From Bacteroidota bacterium (lineage in GTDB: Bacteria; Bacteroidota; Bacteroidia; Bacteroidales; JAGNHN01): a DNA stretch of 64,000 nucleotides. This document shows positions 53,773 to 61,955 of the stretch, piece by piece. Where the stretch lies: NCBI GenBank assembly GCA_022710185.1, contig JAKLHK010000005.1, positions 1-64,000 of the forward strand, written 5' to 3'. How positions within the stretch are numbered: the stretch's first letter is position 1; the number at the start of each line of letters is the position of its first letter. Both the position numbers and the translations under genes were made by a program. The notes below the pieces were generated by a model that did no database searches, had not been told where the DNA came from, and saw only the letters and a list, made by a program, of their open reading frames with translations.

Positions 53773-53841
53773 TCAGGCTCGCTCACCTGCCCCTGCGCAG
53801 CCTGCGGACATTCAATCCAATAACCTATAGCCAAGCCAGTT

Positions 53842-54855
53842 ATGCTGAACCTGAAAACCCCTTACCTGGGACTCGAACTGAAGAACCCGATCATTGCCGG
53901 TGCCTCCAACCTCTGTGTGGATGTGCAGAACCTGAAAAAGATGGAGGAAGCGGGCGCCGCGGCCATAGTTTACAAGTCGCTGTTCGAGGAGCAGATCCAG
54001 ATGGAGAGCCTCCAGATGGACCTGGACATGCAGGACTACAACGACCGCAATGCTGAGATGACGTCACTCTTCCCCGACCTGGAACATGCCGGGCCAAGGG
54101 AATTCCTGCACAACCTGAAAAAGGCGCGCCAGGCGGTAAGCATTCCCCTGATCGCCAGCATCAATGCGGTCAGCGAGGGCTCGTGGACCGACTATGCGCG
54201 CCAGGTGCAAGAAACAGGGGTTGACGCTATCGAGCTCAACTTCTACCAGGGCCTTGCCGATGCCTCCCGCGACGGACATTCCATCATCGAGGCCCAGGTG
54301 CGCATCCTGGAGCAGGTCAAGCAGAAGGTGAACATTCCGGTGAGCGTCAAGCTCAGCCCCTTCTACACCAACATCATCCGGGTAGTCGACATGATGGACC
54401 AGGCCGGGGCCGATGGATTCGTGTTGTTCAACCGCCTCTTCCAGCCCGACATCAACATCGACCTGGAGAAGCACCACTTCCCATACAACCTCAGCTGTCC
54501 TGAAGATATGCGCCTTCCCTTGCGCTATACGGGCGCACTCTATGGCGAGGTCAACGCATCCCTTTGCCCCAATGGCGGTATTTTCAGCGGGCGCGACGTG
54601 ATCGCCCTGCTGCTGGCCGGCGCCGATGCCGTGCAGGTGGTGAGCACCCTGTACAAACACCAGATCGGCCACATCGCCGTGATGCTGCGCGAGATGGAGG
54701 ACTGGATGGAGAGCAAGGGTTATGCTGACCTTGAATCTTTCCGGGGTAAGCTCAGCCGCCGCCATATCGGCGATCCCTTTGCCTACACCCGCGCCCAGTA
54801 CATCGACATCCTGATGAAGTCGGAAGCGATCTTCAACAAGTATCCGATGAGATGA
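53842..54855 (+). CDS. Dihydroorotate-dehydrogenase-like flavoprotein
   Basis: A 337-residue TIM-barrel flavoprotein: YLGLELKNPIIAGASNLCVD, IVYKSLFEEQI, SINAVSEGSWTDYARQVQ, IELNFYQG, VSVKLSPFYTN, GADGFVLFNRLFQPDINID and GIFSGRDVIALLLAGADAV. It is related to PyrD class 1 but the active-site region differs (NLC and NFYQG), and such proteins are usually listed as DHOD-like. It stands divergently beside nifJ, and from memory the two genes are often neighbours in anaerobes. A role in redox or pyrimidine metabolism is unproven. Confidence 0.85.
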   Translation: MLNLKTPYLGLELKNPIIAGASNLCVDVQNLKKMEEAGAAAIVYKSLFEEQIQMESLQMDLDMQDYNDRNAEMTSLFPDLEHAGPREFLHNLKKARQAVSIPLIASINAVSEGSWTDYARQVQETGVDAIELNFYQGLADASRDGHSIIEAQVRILEQVKQKVNIPVSVKLSPFYTNIIRVVDMMDQAGADGFVLFNRLFQPDINIDLEKHHFPYNLSCPEDMRLPLRYTGALYGEVNASLCPNGGIFSGRDVIALLLAGADAVQVVSTLYKHQIGHIAVMLREMEDWMESKGYADLESFRGKLSRRHIGDPFAYTRAQYIDILMKSEAIFNKYPMR

Positions 54856-54862
54856 CAGGTTA

Positions 54863-54904
54863 GATATCTGATATCTGATATCTGATATCTGATATCTGAT
54901 ATCT
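54863..54904. repeat. 7-bp tandem array (GATATCT)6
   Basis: Six perfect GATATCT units, 8 bases after the DHOD-like stop codon. Confidence 0.93.
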
Positions 54905-55180
54905 GATAGGTTATCCCATATTCCTTAAGGATTTATTCGGGGCTCAGGTTTGGGTCCCGTTTTTCGTAGTATAACTCAGTGTGCTCAGTGTCGTCGGGGT
55001 AAATGCATCGAGGGCGTGACCGCGATCTCTCAGATTACCTCCTCGTATCCCGCATTCCGGGCCGATTCCGATCGCGCAACAGGCCGACAGTATAACCACC
55101 AAGACACCAGGAACACTAAGAGGCACCTGGAAGCAGAGTATCCCCGGATCAACGGGCAAACCTCACCCCGCCCACATCAA

Positions 55181-55229
55181 ATATCACCAATCAGATATTT
55201 ATGCTGAGCTTGTCGAAGCATCAGATATC
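55181..55229. repeat. Dispersed 49-bp repeat, copy A (inverted relative to copy B)
   Basis: On the minus strand it reads gatatctgatgcttcgacaa.. and aligns with 58329-58377 with 6 mismatches in 49 by my count. It carries the small hairpin GCTT-CGAC-AAGC and a TCTGAT flank on each side. Confidence 0.8.
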
Positions 55230-55240
55230 CAATAGCTTTG
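55210..55240 (+). promoter_or_regulatory. Promoter of mutS2, -33 element within a dispersed repeat
   Basis: TTG (55210-55212), 20-base spacer, TAGCTTTG (55233-55240). The TTG belongs to the dispersed 49-bp repeat. Leader of about 10 bases to the TTG start codon. Confidence 0.72.
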
Positions 55241-55256
55241 CACAAAACACTGACGA

Positions 55257-57770
55257 TTGACCTATCCCGGGAACTTCGAGCAGAAGACAGGCTTCGACCG
55301 TATCCGTATCCTGCTGAAAGAGAAATGCCTGAGCGAACTCGGGCGATCCCTGGTGGATGAGGTGCGCTTCAGCGTTTCCCTCGGTTTCATTGAGCAGGAG
55401 CTGGGCCTGGTGGAGGAGATGCGTGGGATCGTACTCTTCGGCCAGGGCTTTCCGGCCCAGGACTACTTCGACCTGCGCGGGGAGCTGCAGCAGATGAGGG
55501 CCGTGGGGCGCTGGATGGATGAGGAACAACTGGCGGAGCTCCGCAGCGTGCTCCGGACCATCCACGGCATCCTGGAGTTCCTGCTGCCGGGCGGGGACAC
55601 CCCCTATCCTGGCCTCAGCCGCGAGGCGGCACAGATCAGCTTCCCTGAGAACATCCTGCCCGCCATCGACCGGGTGCTGGATGAGCATGGCCTGATACGG
55701 GACGACGCCTCTCCCCGACTGAAGGAGATCCGCGTGCAGCGCACCCGCCTGCAAGCAAGAGTGGAAGGGGAGGTCGGGCGCATGATGCAGCTGGCCCGGC
55801 GCTCCGGCTGGGTGCCTGAGGATACCGACATCACCGTGCGCAATGGCCGACTGGTGATCCCGGTATACGCCACGGCGAAACGTAAGCTCGAAGGCCTGGT
55901 ACACGACCGCAGTGCGACCGGACAGACCCTATACATTGAACCCCGGGAGATCTTCGAAGCCAACAACGAGCTCCAGGAACTGGAAATGGAAGAAAAGGAC
56001 GAGATACGGCGCATCCTCCTCGCCCTGGCTGACCTCCTCCGCCCCGACATCCCCTCCCTCCTTGAGGCTTTCGCTTTCCTGGCCCGTATTGATTTCCTGC
56101 GCGCCAAGGCCCGCCTGGCCCTCGACCTCAACGCCCACAAACCCCTGCTGCGCGAAGGCCCGCATCTGGAGTGGTTCGACGCCCTCCACCCCCTGCTCTA
56201 CCTCTCCCACAAAGCCCAGGGAAAGACCGTAGTGCCCCTGAAGGTCAGGCTCGATGCTGCCCAGCGCATCCTCCTCATCAGCGGGCCCAATGCCGGGGGC
56301 AAATCCGTGGCGCTGAAGACCATCGGCCTGCTGCAATACATGCTGCAATGCGGGCTGTGCGTTCCCCTCAGGCCTACTTCGGAAGCCGGGGTGTTCCGGC
56401 AGCTGCTGCTCGACATAGGGGATGAACAGTCCATCGAAAACGACCTGAGCACCTACAGCTCCCATCTGATGCACATGAAGCACTTCCTGGAGGTGAGTGA
56501 CAGGGACACCCTCTTTCTCATCGACGAGTTCGGCAGCGGTACAGAGCCCCGTTTCGGGGGCGCCCTGGCCGAAGCCATCCTGGAAGGATTATACGAGCGG
56601 GGGGCGTACGGCGTGGTCACCACCCACTATGCCAACCTCAAGACCCTGCCAGAACGGTGTCTTGGCATGGTGAACGCCGCCATGCAGTTCGACCTGGCCA
56701 ATATGGAACCCCTATTCCTGCTTGAGACCGGAAGGCCCGGCAGTTCCTTTGCCTACGAGATCGCCTCACGCATCGGTCTCCCGGCGGATATCCTCCAACA
56801 GGCCGGGAAGAAGGCCGGGGAGGACCTGCTGGCCCTGGACCGCCAACTTCAGCAGCTGGCCAACGACCAGCGCGCCCTGGAACAGCAGCAGGTCCGCTTC
56901 CGGGTGGCCGATGACTTCCTTTCAGAAATGATTGAGAAGTACGAGCGCATGCAGAAGGAGCTTGAAGCGCGCCGGACCAGCGTACTGGCCTCGGCCCGCG
57001 AGGAGGCCCGCACCATCCTTTCCAGATCTAACCAGCTTATAGAGAATACCATACGCGAGATTCGCGAAGGCCAGGCGGAAAAAGAGCGTACCCGCAGCGC
57101 CCGGGAGAACCTGGAAAAGGAGAAGGCCAGGATGCTGCAGGAAAGCGCTCCCCCGGCCACTGACACGGGAGCGTCGAAGGCCATTATCGCAGGACACGGT
57201 GAACGTCCTGCAGAACACCTTGATAAGTCACGACGGAAAGGCCCGCCGCAGCAGGGGAATGCTGCGGGGACGGCAAAGCCGCGCAAGGAAGGCTTCAGCG
57301 CTGGGGATACCGTGCAGATGCAGGGCCAGGATGCCCTGGGCGAGGTGACCGCCGTCAAGGGCAACGTGGCCGAGGTGGTATTCGGCAGCATGAAACTCCG
57401 GCTGCCAGTCGACAAGCTTCAGCACGCCCGCGAGAACCCTAAGCGGGGAAACGTCCGTCGGCACGACCTGCGCCATATCCTGAACGAGCTGAATGACAAA
57501 ATGGCAAAATTCTCCCCCCAGCTCGACCTGAGGGGGAAGCGCGCCGAGGAAGCCCTGCACGAACTGCAGCAATACATTGACGACGCCCTGCTGCTGAGTG
57601 TCCCTGATGTGCGCATCCTGCATGGCAAGGGCGACGGCATCCTGCGCCAGGTGGTAAGGGACTACCTGGGTACGGTGAAGGAGGTCCGGCGGTTCGCCGA
57701 TGAAATCGTGGAGCTGGGAGGTCATGGGGTGACCACCGTAAGCTTCCGCAGCCGGCCTGACAGCGAATGA
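55257..57770 (+). CDS. mutS2: MutS2-family ATPase/endonuclease (TTG start)
   Basis: An 837-residue MutS2. It lacks the mismatch-recognition domain; it has the core/lever region, Walker A LISGPNAGGKSVALKT (about residue 343), ENDLSTYSSHLMHM, Walker B TLFLIDEFGSGTEP, a long coiled coil (residues 520-640), a KOW-like segment (GDTVQMQGQDALGEV) and a C-terminal Smr nuclease domain (LDLRGKRAEEAL, VRILHGKGDGILRQ). Known roles are suppression of recombination or rescue of collided ribosomes. No ATG precedes the conserved N-terminus YPGNFEQKTGFDRIR, so the TTG at 55257 is the start. Confidence 0.93.
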   Translation: MTYPGNFEQKTGFDRIRILLKEKCLSELGRSLVDEVRFSVSLGFIEQELGLVEEMRGIVLFGQGFPAQDYFDLRGELQQMRAVGRWMDEEQLAELRSVLRTIHGILEFLLPGGDTPYPGLSREAAQISFPENILPAIDRVLDEHGLIRDDASPRLKEIRVQRTRLQARVEGEVGRMMQLARRSGWVPEDTDITVRNGRLVIPVYATAKRKLEGLVHDRSATGQTLYIEPREIFEANNELQELEMEEKDEIRRILLALADLLRPDIPSLLEAFAFLARIDFLRAKARLALDLNAHKPLLREGPHLEWFDALHPLLYLSHKAQGKTVVPLKVRLDAAQRILLISGPNAGGKSVALKTIGLLQYMLQCGLCVPLRPTSEAGVFRQLLLDIGDEQSIENDLSTYSSHLMHMKHFLEVSDRDTLFLIDEFGSGTEPRFGGALAEAILEGLYERGAYGVVTTHYANLKTLPERCLGMVNAAMQFDLANMEPLFLLETGRPGSSFAYEIASRIGLPADILQQAGKKAGEDLLALDRQLQQLANDQRALEQQQVRFRVADDFLSEMIEKYERMQKELEARRTSVLASAREEARTILSRSNQLIENTIREIREGQAEKERTRSARENLEKEKARMLQESAPPATDTGASKAIIAGHGERPAEHLDKSRRKGPPQQGNAAGTAKPRKEGFSAGDTVQMQGQDALGEVTAVKGNVAEVVFGSMKLRLPVDKLQHARENPKRGNVRRHDLRHILNELNDKMAKFSPQLDLRGKRAEEALHELQQYIDDALLLSVPDVRILHGKGDGILRQVVRDYLGTVKEVRRFADEIVELGGHGVTTVSFRSRPDSE

Positions 57771-57846
57771 GCCCGGCCTGGCCTGGCACAGTGTTTGACT
57801 CCGCAGCAAGTAACAACGGAATTCCACACACCTAAGCGATCCTGCC

Positions 57847-58302
57847 ATGAGCGAAACCGCCAAAAAAAAGACTGATCCCTTCAAATGGGTCCTCCTTGCC
57901 CTTATCCTGCTCTTTGCCGGCATCCTGCTGGTGCAGCGCGGGGGTATGTTTGCCCCGAAAAAGTCCGCCGCAGCCGCCGGGCCTACCGTGGAGCTCACCT
58001 CCGGCAACTTCAGCGAACAGATCGCCCAGGGCGTGATCCTGGTGGACGTCTGGGCCGAATGGTGCAAACCCTGCAAAGCCATGGAACCCACCCTCGAAGC
58101 CCTGGCCACCGCCATGGAAGGCCGGGCCCGGGTAGGTAAGCTGGATGCCGACGCTAACCGTGAGCTGGCCGAAAGCCTTGGCGTGCAAGCCATCCCAACG
58201 ATGATTCTGTACAAGGACGGGCAAGAAGTAGAGCGCTTCATAGGGATGAAAAGCGAGGAATCGCTGAAGGAGGCGATGGAGAAGGCGCTCAATGATATCT
58301 GA
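57847..58302 (+). CDS. Membrane-anchored thioredoxin-like protein
   Basis: A 151-residue protein: one N-terminal membrane helix (FKWVLLALILLFAGILLV), then a thioredoxin fold with redox motif WAEWCKPCKAMEP and cis-proline loop QAIPTMILYKDG. The active site is CKPC rather than thioredoxin CGPC, which would alter redox potential. It faces the periplasm if the helix is an uncleaved anchor. The last codons (Asn-Asp-Ile-stop) are part of a GATATCT repeat array, which supplies the TGA stop. Confidence 0.9.
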   Translation: MSETAKKKTDPFKWVLLALILLFAGILLVQRGGMFAPKKSAAAAGPTVELTSGNFSEQIAQGVILVDVWAEWCKPCKAMEPTLEALATAMEGRARVGKLDADANRELAESLGVQAIPTMILYKDGQEVERFIGMKSEESLKEAMEKALNDI

Positions 58303-58335
58303 TATCTGATATCTGATATCTGATATCTGATATCT
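58294..58335. repeat. 7-bp tandem array (GATATCT)6 overlapping a gene end
   Basis: Six perfect units. The first nine bases are the last two sense codons and stop codon of the thioredoxin-like gene. The array runs directly into copy B of the dispersed repeat. Confidence 0.93.
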
Positions 58336-58377
58336 GATGTTTCGGCAAGCTTGGCATAAATATCTGATTGTTAATAT
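58329..58377. repeat. Dispersed 49-bp repeat, copy B
   Basis: Shares 43 of 49 bases with the complement of 55181-55229 (core tttcggcaagcttggcataa). Confidence 0.8.
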
Positions 58378-58393
58378 AAAAATGGAATAGCAC

Positions 58394-58657
58394 ATGGAAG
58401 GGGATTTGAACCAACCGGGGGGAATGAAGCGGCCGTTTTACCTGCGGTACGAGGTGATTGGCGCCGTACTCGGGGCGATTGGCGGATATATTTACTATTG
58501 GAAGATCGGTTGTGTGAGCGGGACGTGTCCCCTCACCAGTAATCCCTGGTTCACCATGGCCTGGGGCGCAACCCTGGGGTACCTGCTTGGGGATTTTTTC
58601 TCCACCAAACCCCTTCGAAAGAAAAGCCCCGGACCTGAGGATCCCTCCGGGTTGTAA
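58394..58657 (+). CDS. Small membrane protein, DUF6132-like
   Basis: An 87-residue protein with two hydrophobic segments (EVIGAVLGAIGGYIYYW; FTMAWGATLGYLLGDFF) separated by GCVSGTCPLTSNPW, a two-cysteine loop (GC..GTCP.TSNP) that I associate with DUF6132. A redox or metal role for the cysteines is possible, and the thioredoxin-like gene lies just upstream. The start may be this ATG or the internal Met at codon 11 (MKRPFYLRYEV). Confidence 0.72.
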   Translation: MEGDLNQPGGMKRPFYLRYEVIGAVLGAIGGYIYYWKIGCVSGTCPLTSNPWFTMAWGATLGYLLGDFFSTKPLRKKSPGPEDPSGL

Positions 58658-58705
58658 TCTGTCCCTCCCCCTCGCACTAACACTCGCACTCCCTCTTCCT
58701 CTTCC

Positions 58706-58713
58706 TATCTTTG
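58706..58713 (+). promoter_or_regulatory. -7 element (TATCTTTG) of the second GT39 gene
   Basis: Exact TAnnTTTG 24 bases before the ATG at 58738. Confidence 0.6.
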
Positions 58714-58737
58714 CTCTCTGCTATCCCGCAGTTAAGC

Positions 58738-60294
58738 ATGGGCCTTTTCGTCACGTATTTCAGTCCGATCCAGCTGGGCCTGCTGATCGCAGCCGGCCTG
58801 GGCCTTGCAGCCAGCGTAACGGCCGAGCTGCGCCAGCGCCCCGGCCTGTCCACCCTCCTGCTGGTGCTGACCGCCCTGTTGCTTTACAGCTTCGCCGCCT
58901 TGCTCGATCCCTTCCTGAACATCTGGGACGAGCGCTTCCATGCCCTGGTGGCTAAAAACCTCCTGGCCCATCCCCTGAAACCAACACTGTACGATGATCC
59001 GGTGCTGGACATGGCTTACGACAACTGGACCATTTATCATGTCTGGCTGCACAAGCCCCCCCTGTTCCTGTGGCAGATCGCTTTGAGCTTCAAGCTCTTC
59101 GGTATCTCAGAGTTCAGCCTGAGGATCCCCAATATCCTCATGGGCGCACTGCTGGTGCCGGTGAGCATGCGCACCGCCCAACGGCTGACCGACCGCATGA
59201 CGGCTTATCTGAGCGGGCTGATGGTGCTCACGACCGTGTACTTCCTGGAAATGGTGGGGGGGCGTCAGGACATGGATCACAACGATGTGGCCTTCCTCTT
59301 CTACATTTCATTGAGCATTTGGTCGTGGACAGAATACCACCACAGCGGCAAGCGGCGCTGGGCGCTCGCCGCCGGGGCCTTCGCCGGGCTGGCCATACTG
59401 TGCAAATGGCTCCCCGGCCTGCTGGTTTACCTGGGATGGGGAGCTTTCCTGTTGATGTCCCGCCGCTTCAGCCTAAAGGAGAACGCGGACCTGCTGCGGG
59501 CCCTGGGGCTTACCGTATTGGTGGCCCTGCCCTGGCAGGTCTTCAGCTTCTGGGCCTACCCGGAAGAGTCCGTGGCTGCACTGCAGGCCAACGCCCGGCA
59601 TTTCACCGAGCCCATGGACGGGCAGTCGGGGCCCTGGTGGTTCCATTTCGCCCGCTTTCCGCTGATATACGGGAAGTGGTCGGTGTATTTCATCGGCCCT
59701 GCCCTGTTTCTCCTGTGGTACCGGGCCAGCGACCGCCGGCTGGCTTTGGCCTGGCTGGTGATGATCGCGGGGGTTTACCTCTTCTTCAGTCTGGCCGTCA
59801 CTAAAATGGGATCCTTCACCGTGATCCTGCTCCTTCCGGTGAGCATCGCTCTGGCGGCCCTTTTCAGGGAAGGCCTCACCCAGGTGGAGCGGTGGGGGGG
59901 CCGACGTTTAAGAGCCCTGGTGCTCCCCCTCGGTGTGATCGCCCTGGTGGCCCTGCGCGTGGACGTGGAGGCGCTGCAGGCACGGCATACCCTTTGGCAG
60001 CCAGACAACCAGTATACCCGCATGCTGATGCACAACCGGGAGGTTTTCCGTTCGCTGGATCTCCCTCCGGATGCAGTGCTCTGCAATGTGAAGGGAAGGC
60101 ACTACATCGAGGCGATGTTCTATACCGGCCTGCCTGCCTACGGCCTGATTCCGGATGAGGCCCAGCTGCGCGACCTGGAGGCCAAAGGACGCCGGGTGGC
60201 GTTGTTTGCGGTGCAGGGAGAGGAGCTCCCCTTATGGATTAGCCGGGATACCACCGTGATCATGATCCAGGAGCAATTGCAGGGGTATGAATAG
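58738..60294 (+). CDS. ArnT-like GT39 (GT-C) membrane glycosyltransferase
   Basis: A 518-residue protein with about eleven hydrophobic segments. The catalytic-loop pattern LDPFLNIWDERFHALVAKNL and the next-loop LHKPPLFLWQIALSFKLFGI match ArnT/PMT-type enzymes that move sugars from polyprenyl phosphate at the periplasmic face. GGRQDMDHNDVAFLF and AILCKWLPGLLVYLGW are also typical. Donor and acceptor unknown. An upstream TTG lies within the promoter box; the ATG at 58738 is used. Confidence 0.87.
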   Translation: MGLFVTYFSPIQLGLLIAAGLGLAASVTAELRQRPGLSTLLLVLTALLLYSFAALLDPFLNIWDERFHALVAKNLLAHPLKPTLYDDPVLDMAYDNWTIYHVWLHKPPLFLWQIALSFKLFGISEFSLRIPNILMGALLVPVSMRTAQRLTDRMTAYLSGLMVLTTVYFLEMVGGRQDMDHNDVAFLFYISLSIWSWTEYHHSGKRRWALAAGAFAGLAILCKWLPGLLVYLGWGAFLLMSRRFSLKENADLLRALGLTVLVALPWQVFSFWAYPEESVAALQANARHFTEPMDGQSGPWWFHFARFPLIYGKWSVYFIGPALFLLWYRASDRRLALAWLVMIAGVYLFFSLAVTKMGSFTVILLLPVSIALAALFREGLTQVERWGGRRLRALVLPLGVIALVALRVDVEALQARHTLWQPDNQYTRMLMHNREVFRSLDLPPDAVLCNVKGRHYIEAMFYTGLPAYGLIPDEAQLRDLEAKGRRVALFAVQGEELPLWISRDTTVIMIQEQLQGYE

Positions 60295-60409
60295 GGCCAG
60301 GTGAACTGAGTTACCGGCGGGCTGAGCAAAGGACCTCAGGTCTCGTTCACAGGAGCAGTCCATATCTTATCGAATAAACACTATATTTAACTACCAAAAC
60401 CCTTTCCCC

Positions 60410-61789
60410 ATGAGAACCTCTCATACTTTGCTTCCGTTGGCGTTGTTGATGATCCTTGCCCTTTTCCCAAGGCATAGCATCTCCGCCCAGCCCGAGAACG
60501 CCCTGCATTTCGACGGCACCGACGACTATGCCAGCGTGAGCGCCGCCTCCTCCCTGGTAAGTGGCAACACCCTGTCGATGACCTGCTGGGTATACCTGCA
60601 GAACACCGCCCCTTCCTACCCCAACTTCGACGGCATCATTGGTTTCCGCAACGAGTCCAATTGCGATTTCTACCTCCTGCAGCTCAGCACCACCAATTTC
60701 GAAGGCCGGCTGCGCAACAGCTCCGGCCTGGCCTACACTGTGACCGCTCCGGGAGTGCAGACCAATACATGGCTCCATCTGGGCATGACCTACGATGGCA
60801 CCACCCTTAAAGTGTATGTGAACGGCAGCCTGTCGGCCTCCACTCCTGCCAGCGGCTCCATCACCAATACTACCGGCAATTTCATGCTGGGCCGCCTCGA
60901 TTACCAGACCACCCAGTTCCTGCTCCAGGGCCGCCTGGACGAAGTGAGCCTGTGGAGCAAGGCCCTCAGTGCCTCCGAGATGCAGTGCATCGCCCTGTCG
61001 GGCATCGATCCCAATTCCCCCGGTCTGGAAGTGTACCTGGAGATGAACCAGGGCGTTGCCGGGGGCAACAATGCCGGGAACACCACTTTAACCGGCAGCG
61101 CCAACAGCGTGAATGCCTATATGTACAACTTCGGCCTCAGCGGGAACACCTCCAACTATGTGGCCGGGATAGTGGATTATGACCTCACCACCGCCACCAT
61201 CTGCCAGGGGGAGGACTTCCCCTGGAACGGGCAGAACTACAGCGCTCCCGGCACCTATACCGACACCCTCAGCGGCAGCCAGGGCTGCGACTCGGTGCTG
61301 CGGCTGGACCTGGAGGTGATAAGCATCGACACCTCGCTGAGCCTCAACGGAATGGTGCTGTCCTCCAACGACCCCACCGCCACCTGGCAGTGGGTGGACT
61401 GCTGGAACAACTACGCCCCCATCCCCAACGAAACCAATCAGTTCCTCGGGATCACCGGGACCGGGAGCTATGCCGTGGTGCTTACCAAGGGGATATGCAA
61501 AGACACCTCGTATTGCCGTACCTTCCTGTTCACCGGGGTACAGGACACGCCTTCAAGCCTCTCAGCGCGGGTGAGCATGGGTCAGAACCAATTGCTGTTC
61601 GATCATGAAAGCCTGGGCCGTGGTCATCTCAGCCTTTGCGACCTCTCCGGAAGGGAGTGGTTATGCCGGCGGCTGGATCAGGAGGAGCGGGTCAGCCTGC
61701 CCCTGGAGGGACTGCGTTCCGGGCTCTATATCCTGACCTGGAGGCCCGGCTCAGGCCCAGCCCAAAGCCTGAAGGTGGTGGTTCCCTAA
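60410..61789 (+). CDS. Secreted LamG-domain protein, probable T9SS substrate
   Basis: A 459-residue product: signal peptide (LLPLALLMILALFPRHSISA), a LamG/concanavalin-like domain (residues 30-215; ALHFDGTDDYASVSAA, MTCWVYLQNT, GRLDEVSLWSKALSASEMQC), an ICQGEDFPWNGQNYSAPGTY module common in T9SS cargo, and a C-terminal 80 residues (HLSLCDLSGREWLCRRLDQE, GLRSGLYILTW) resembling a weak type A sorting domain. It probably binds glycans outside the cell. A TATATTTA near-consensus box is at 60382-60389. Confidence 0.85.
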   Translation: MRTSHTLLPLALLMILALFPRHSISAQPENALHFDGTDDYASVSAASSLVSGNTLSMTCWVYLQNTAPSYPNFDGIIGFRNESNCDFYLLQLSTTNFEGRLRNSSGLAYTVTAPGVQTNTWLHLGMTYDGTTLKVYVNGSLSASTPASGSITNTTGNFMLGRLDYQTTQFLLQGRLDEVSLWSKALSASEMQCIALSGIDPNSPGLEVYLEMNQGVAGGNNAGNTTLTGSANSVNAYMYNFGLSGNTSNYVAGIVDYDLTTATICQGEDFPWNGQNYSAPGTYTDTLSGSQGCDSVLRLDLEVISIDTSLSLNGMVLSSNDPTATWQWVDCWNNYAPIPNETNQFLGITGTGSYAVVLTKGICKDTSYCRTFLFTGVQDTPSSLSARVSMGQNQLLFDHESLGRGHLSLCDLSGREWLCRRLDQEERVSLPLEGLRSGLYILTWRPGSGPAQSLKVVVP

Positions 61790-61828
61790 GCCACCCGGTA
61801 CCCCAGGTAAAAGGCCCTATCCGGGATC

Positions 61829-61859
61829 ATTTAACATTCTCTTAACGAAACTGTTAAAT
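61829..61859. promoter_or_regulatory. Eight-base inverted repeat upstream of the EF-G gene
   Basis: ATTTAACA (61829-61836) and TGTTAAAT (61852-61859) with a 15-base spacer, ending 7 bases before the -7 box. Position fits an operator covering the -33 region; no regulator assigned. Confidence 0.4.
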
Positions 61860-61866
61860 ATTTCCC

Positions 61867-61874
61867 TACCTTTG
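61867..61874 (+). promoter_or_regulatory. -7 element (TACCTTTG) of the EF-G gene
   Basis: Exact TAnnTTTG, 81 bases before the ATG at 61956. Confidence 0.6.
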
Positions 61875-61955
61875 CACGCTCAAATTCAGCCCCCTCCCGC
61901 TGCAGTAGCCGGAACGCCGGATTGAGTACATAGTGTTCATTTTCAATAAACTGCA

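Larger units (their letters stand above)
54856..55256. other. Intergenic region with heptamer array and dispersed repeat before mutS2
   Basis: No credible gene in about 400 bases. It contains the (GATATCT)6 array at 54863-54904, a dispersed repeat at 55181-55229, and the mutS2 promoter (55210-55240). The middle part (54910-55170) shows only a short doublet (CTCAGTGTG/CTCAGTGTC). Confidence 0.7.
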
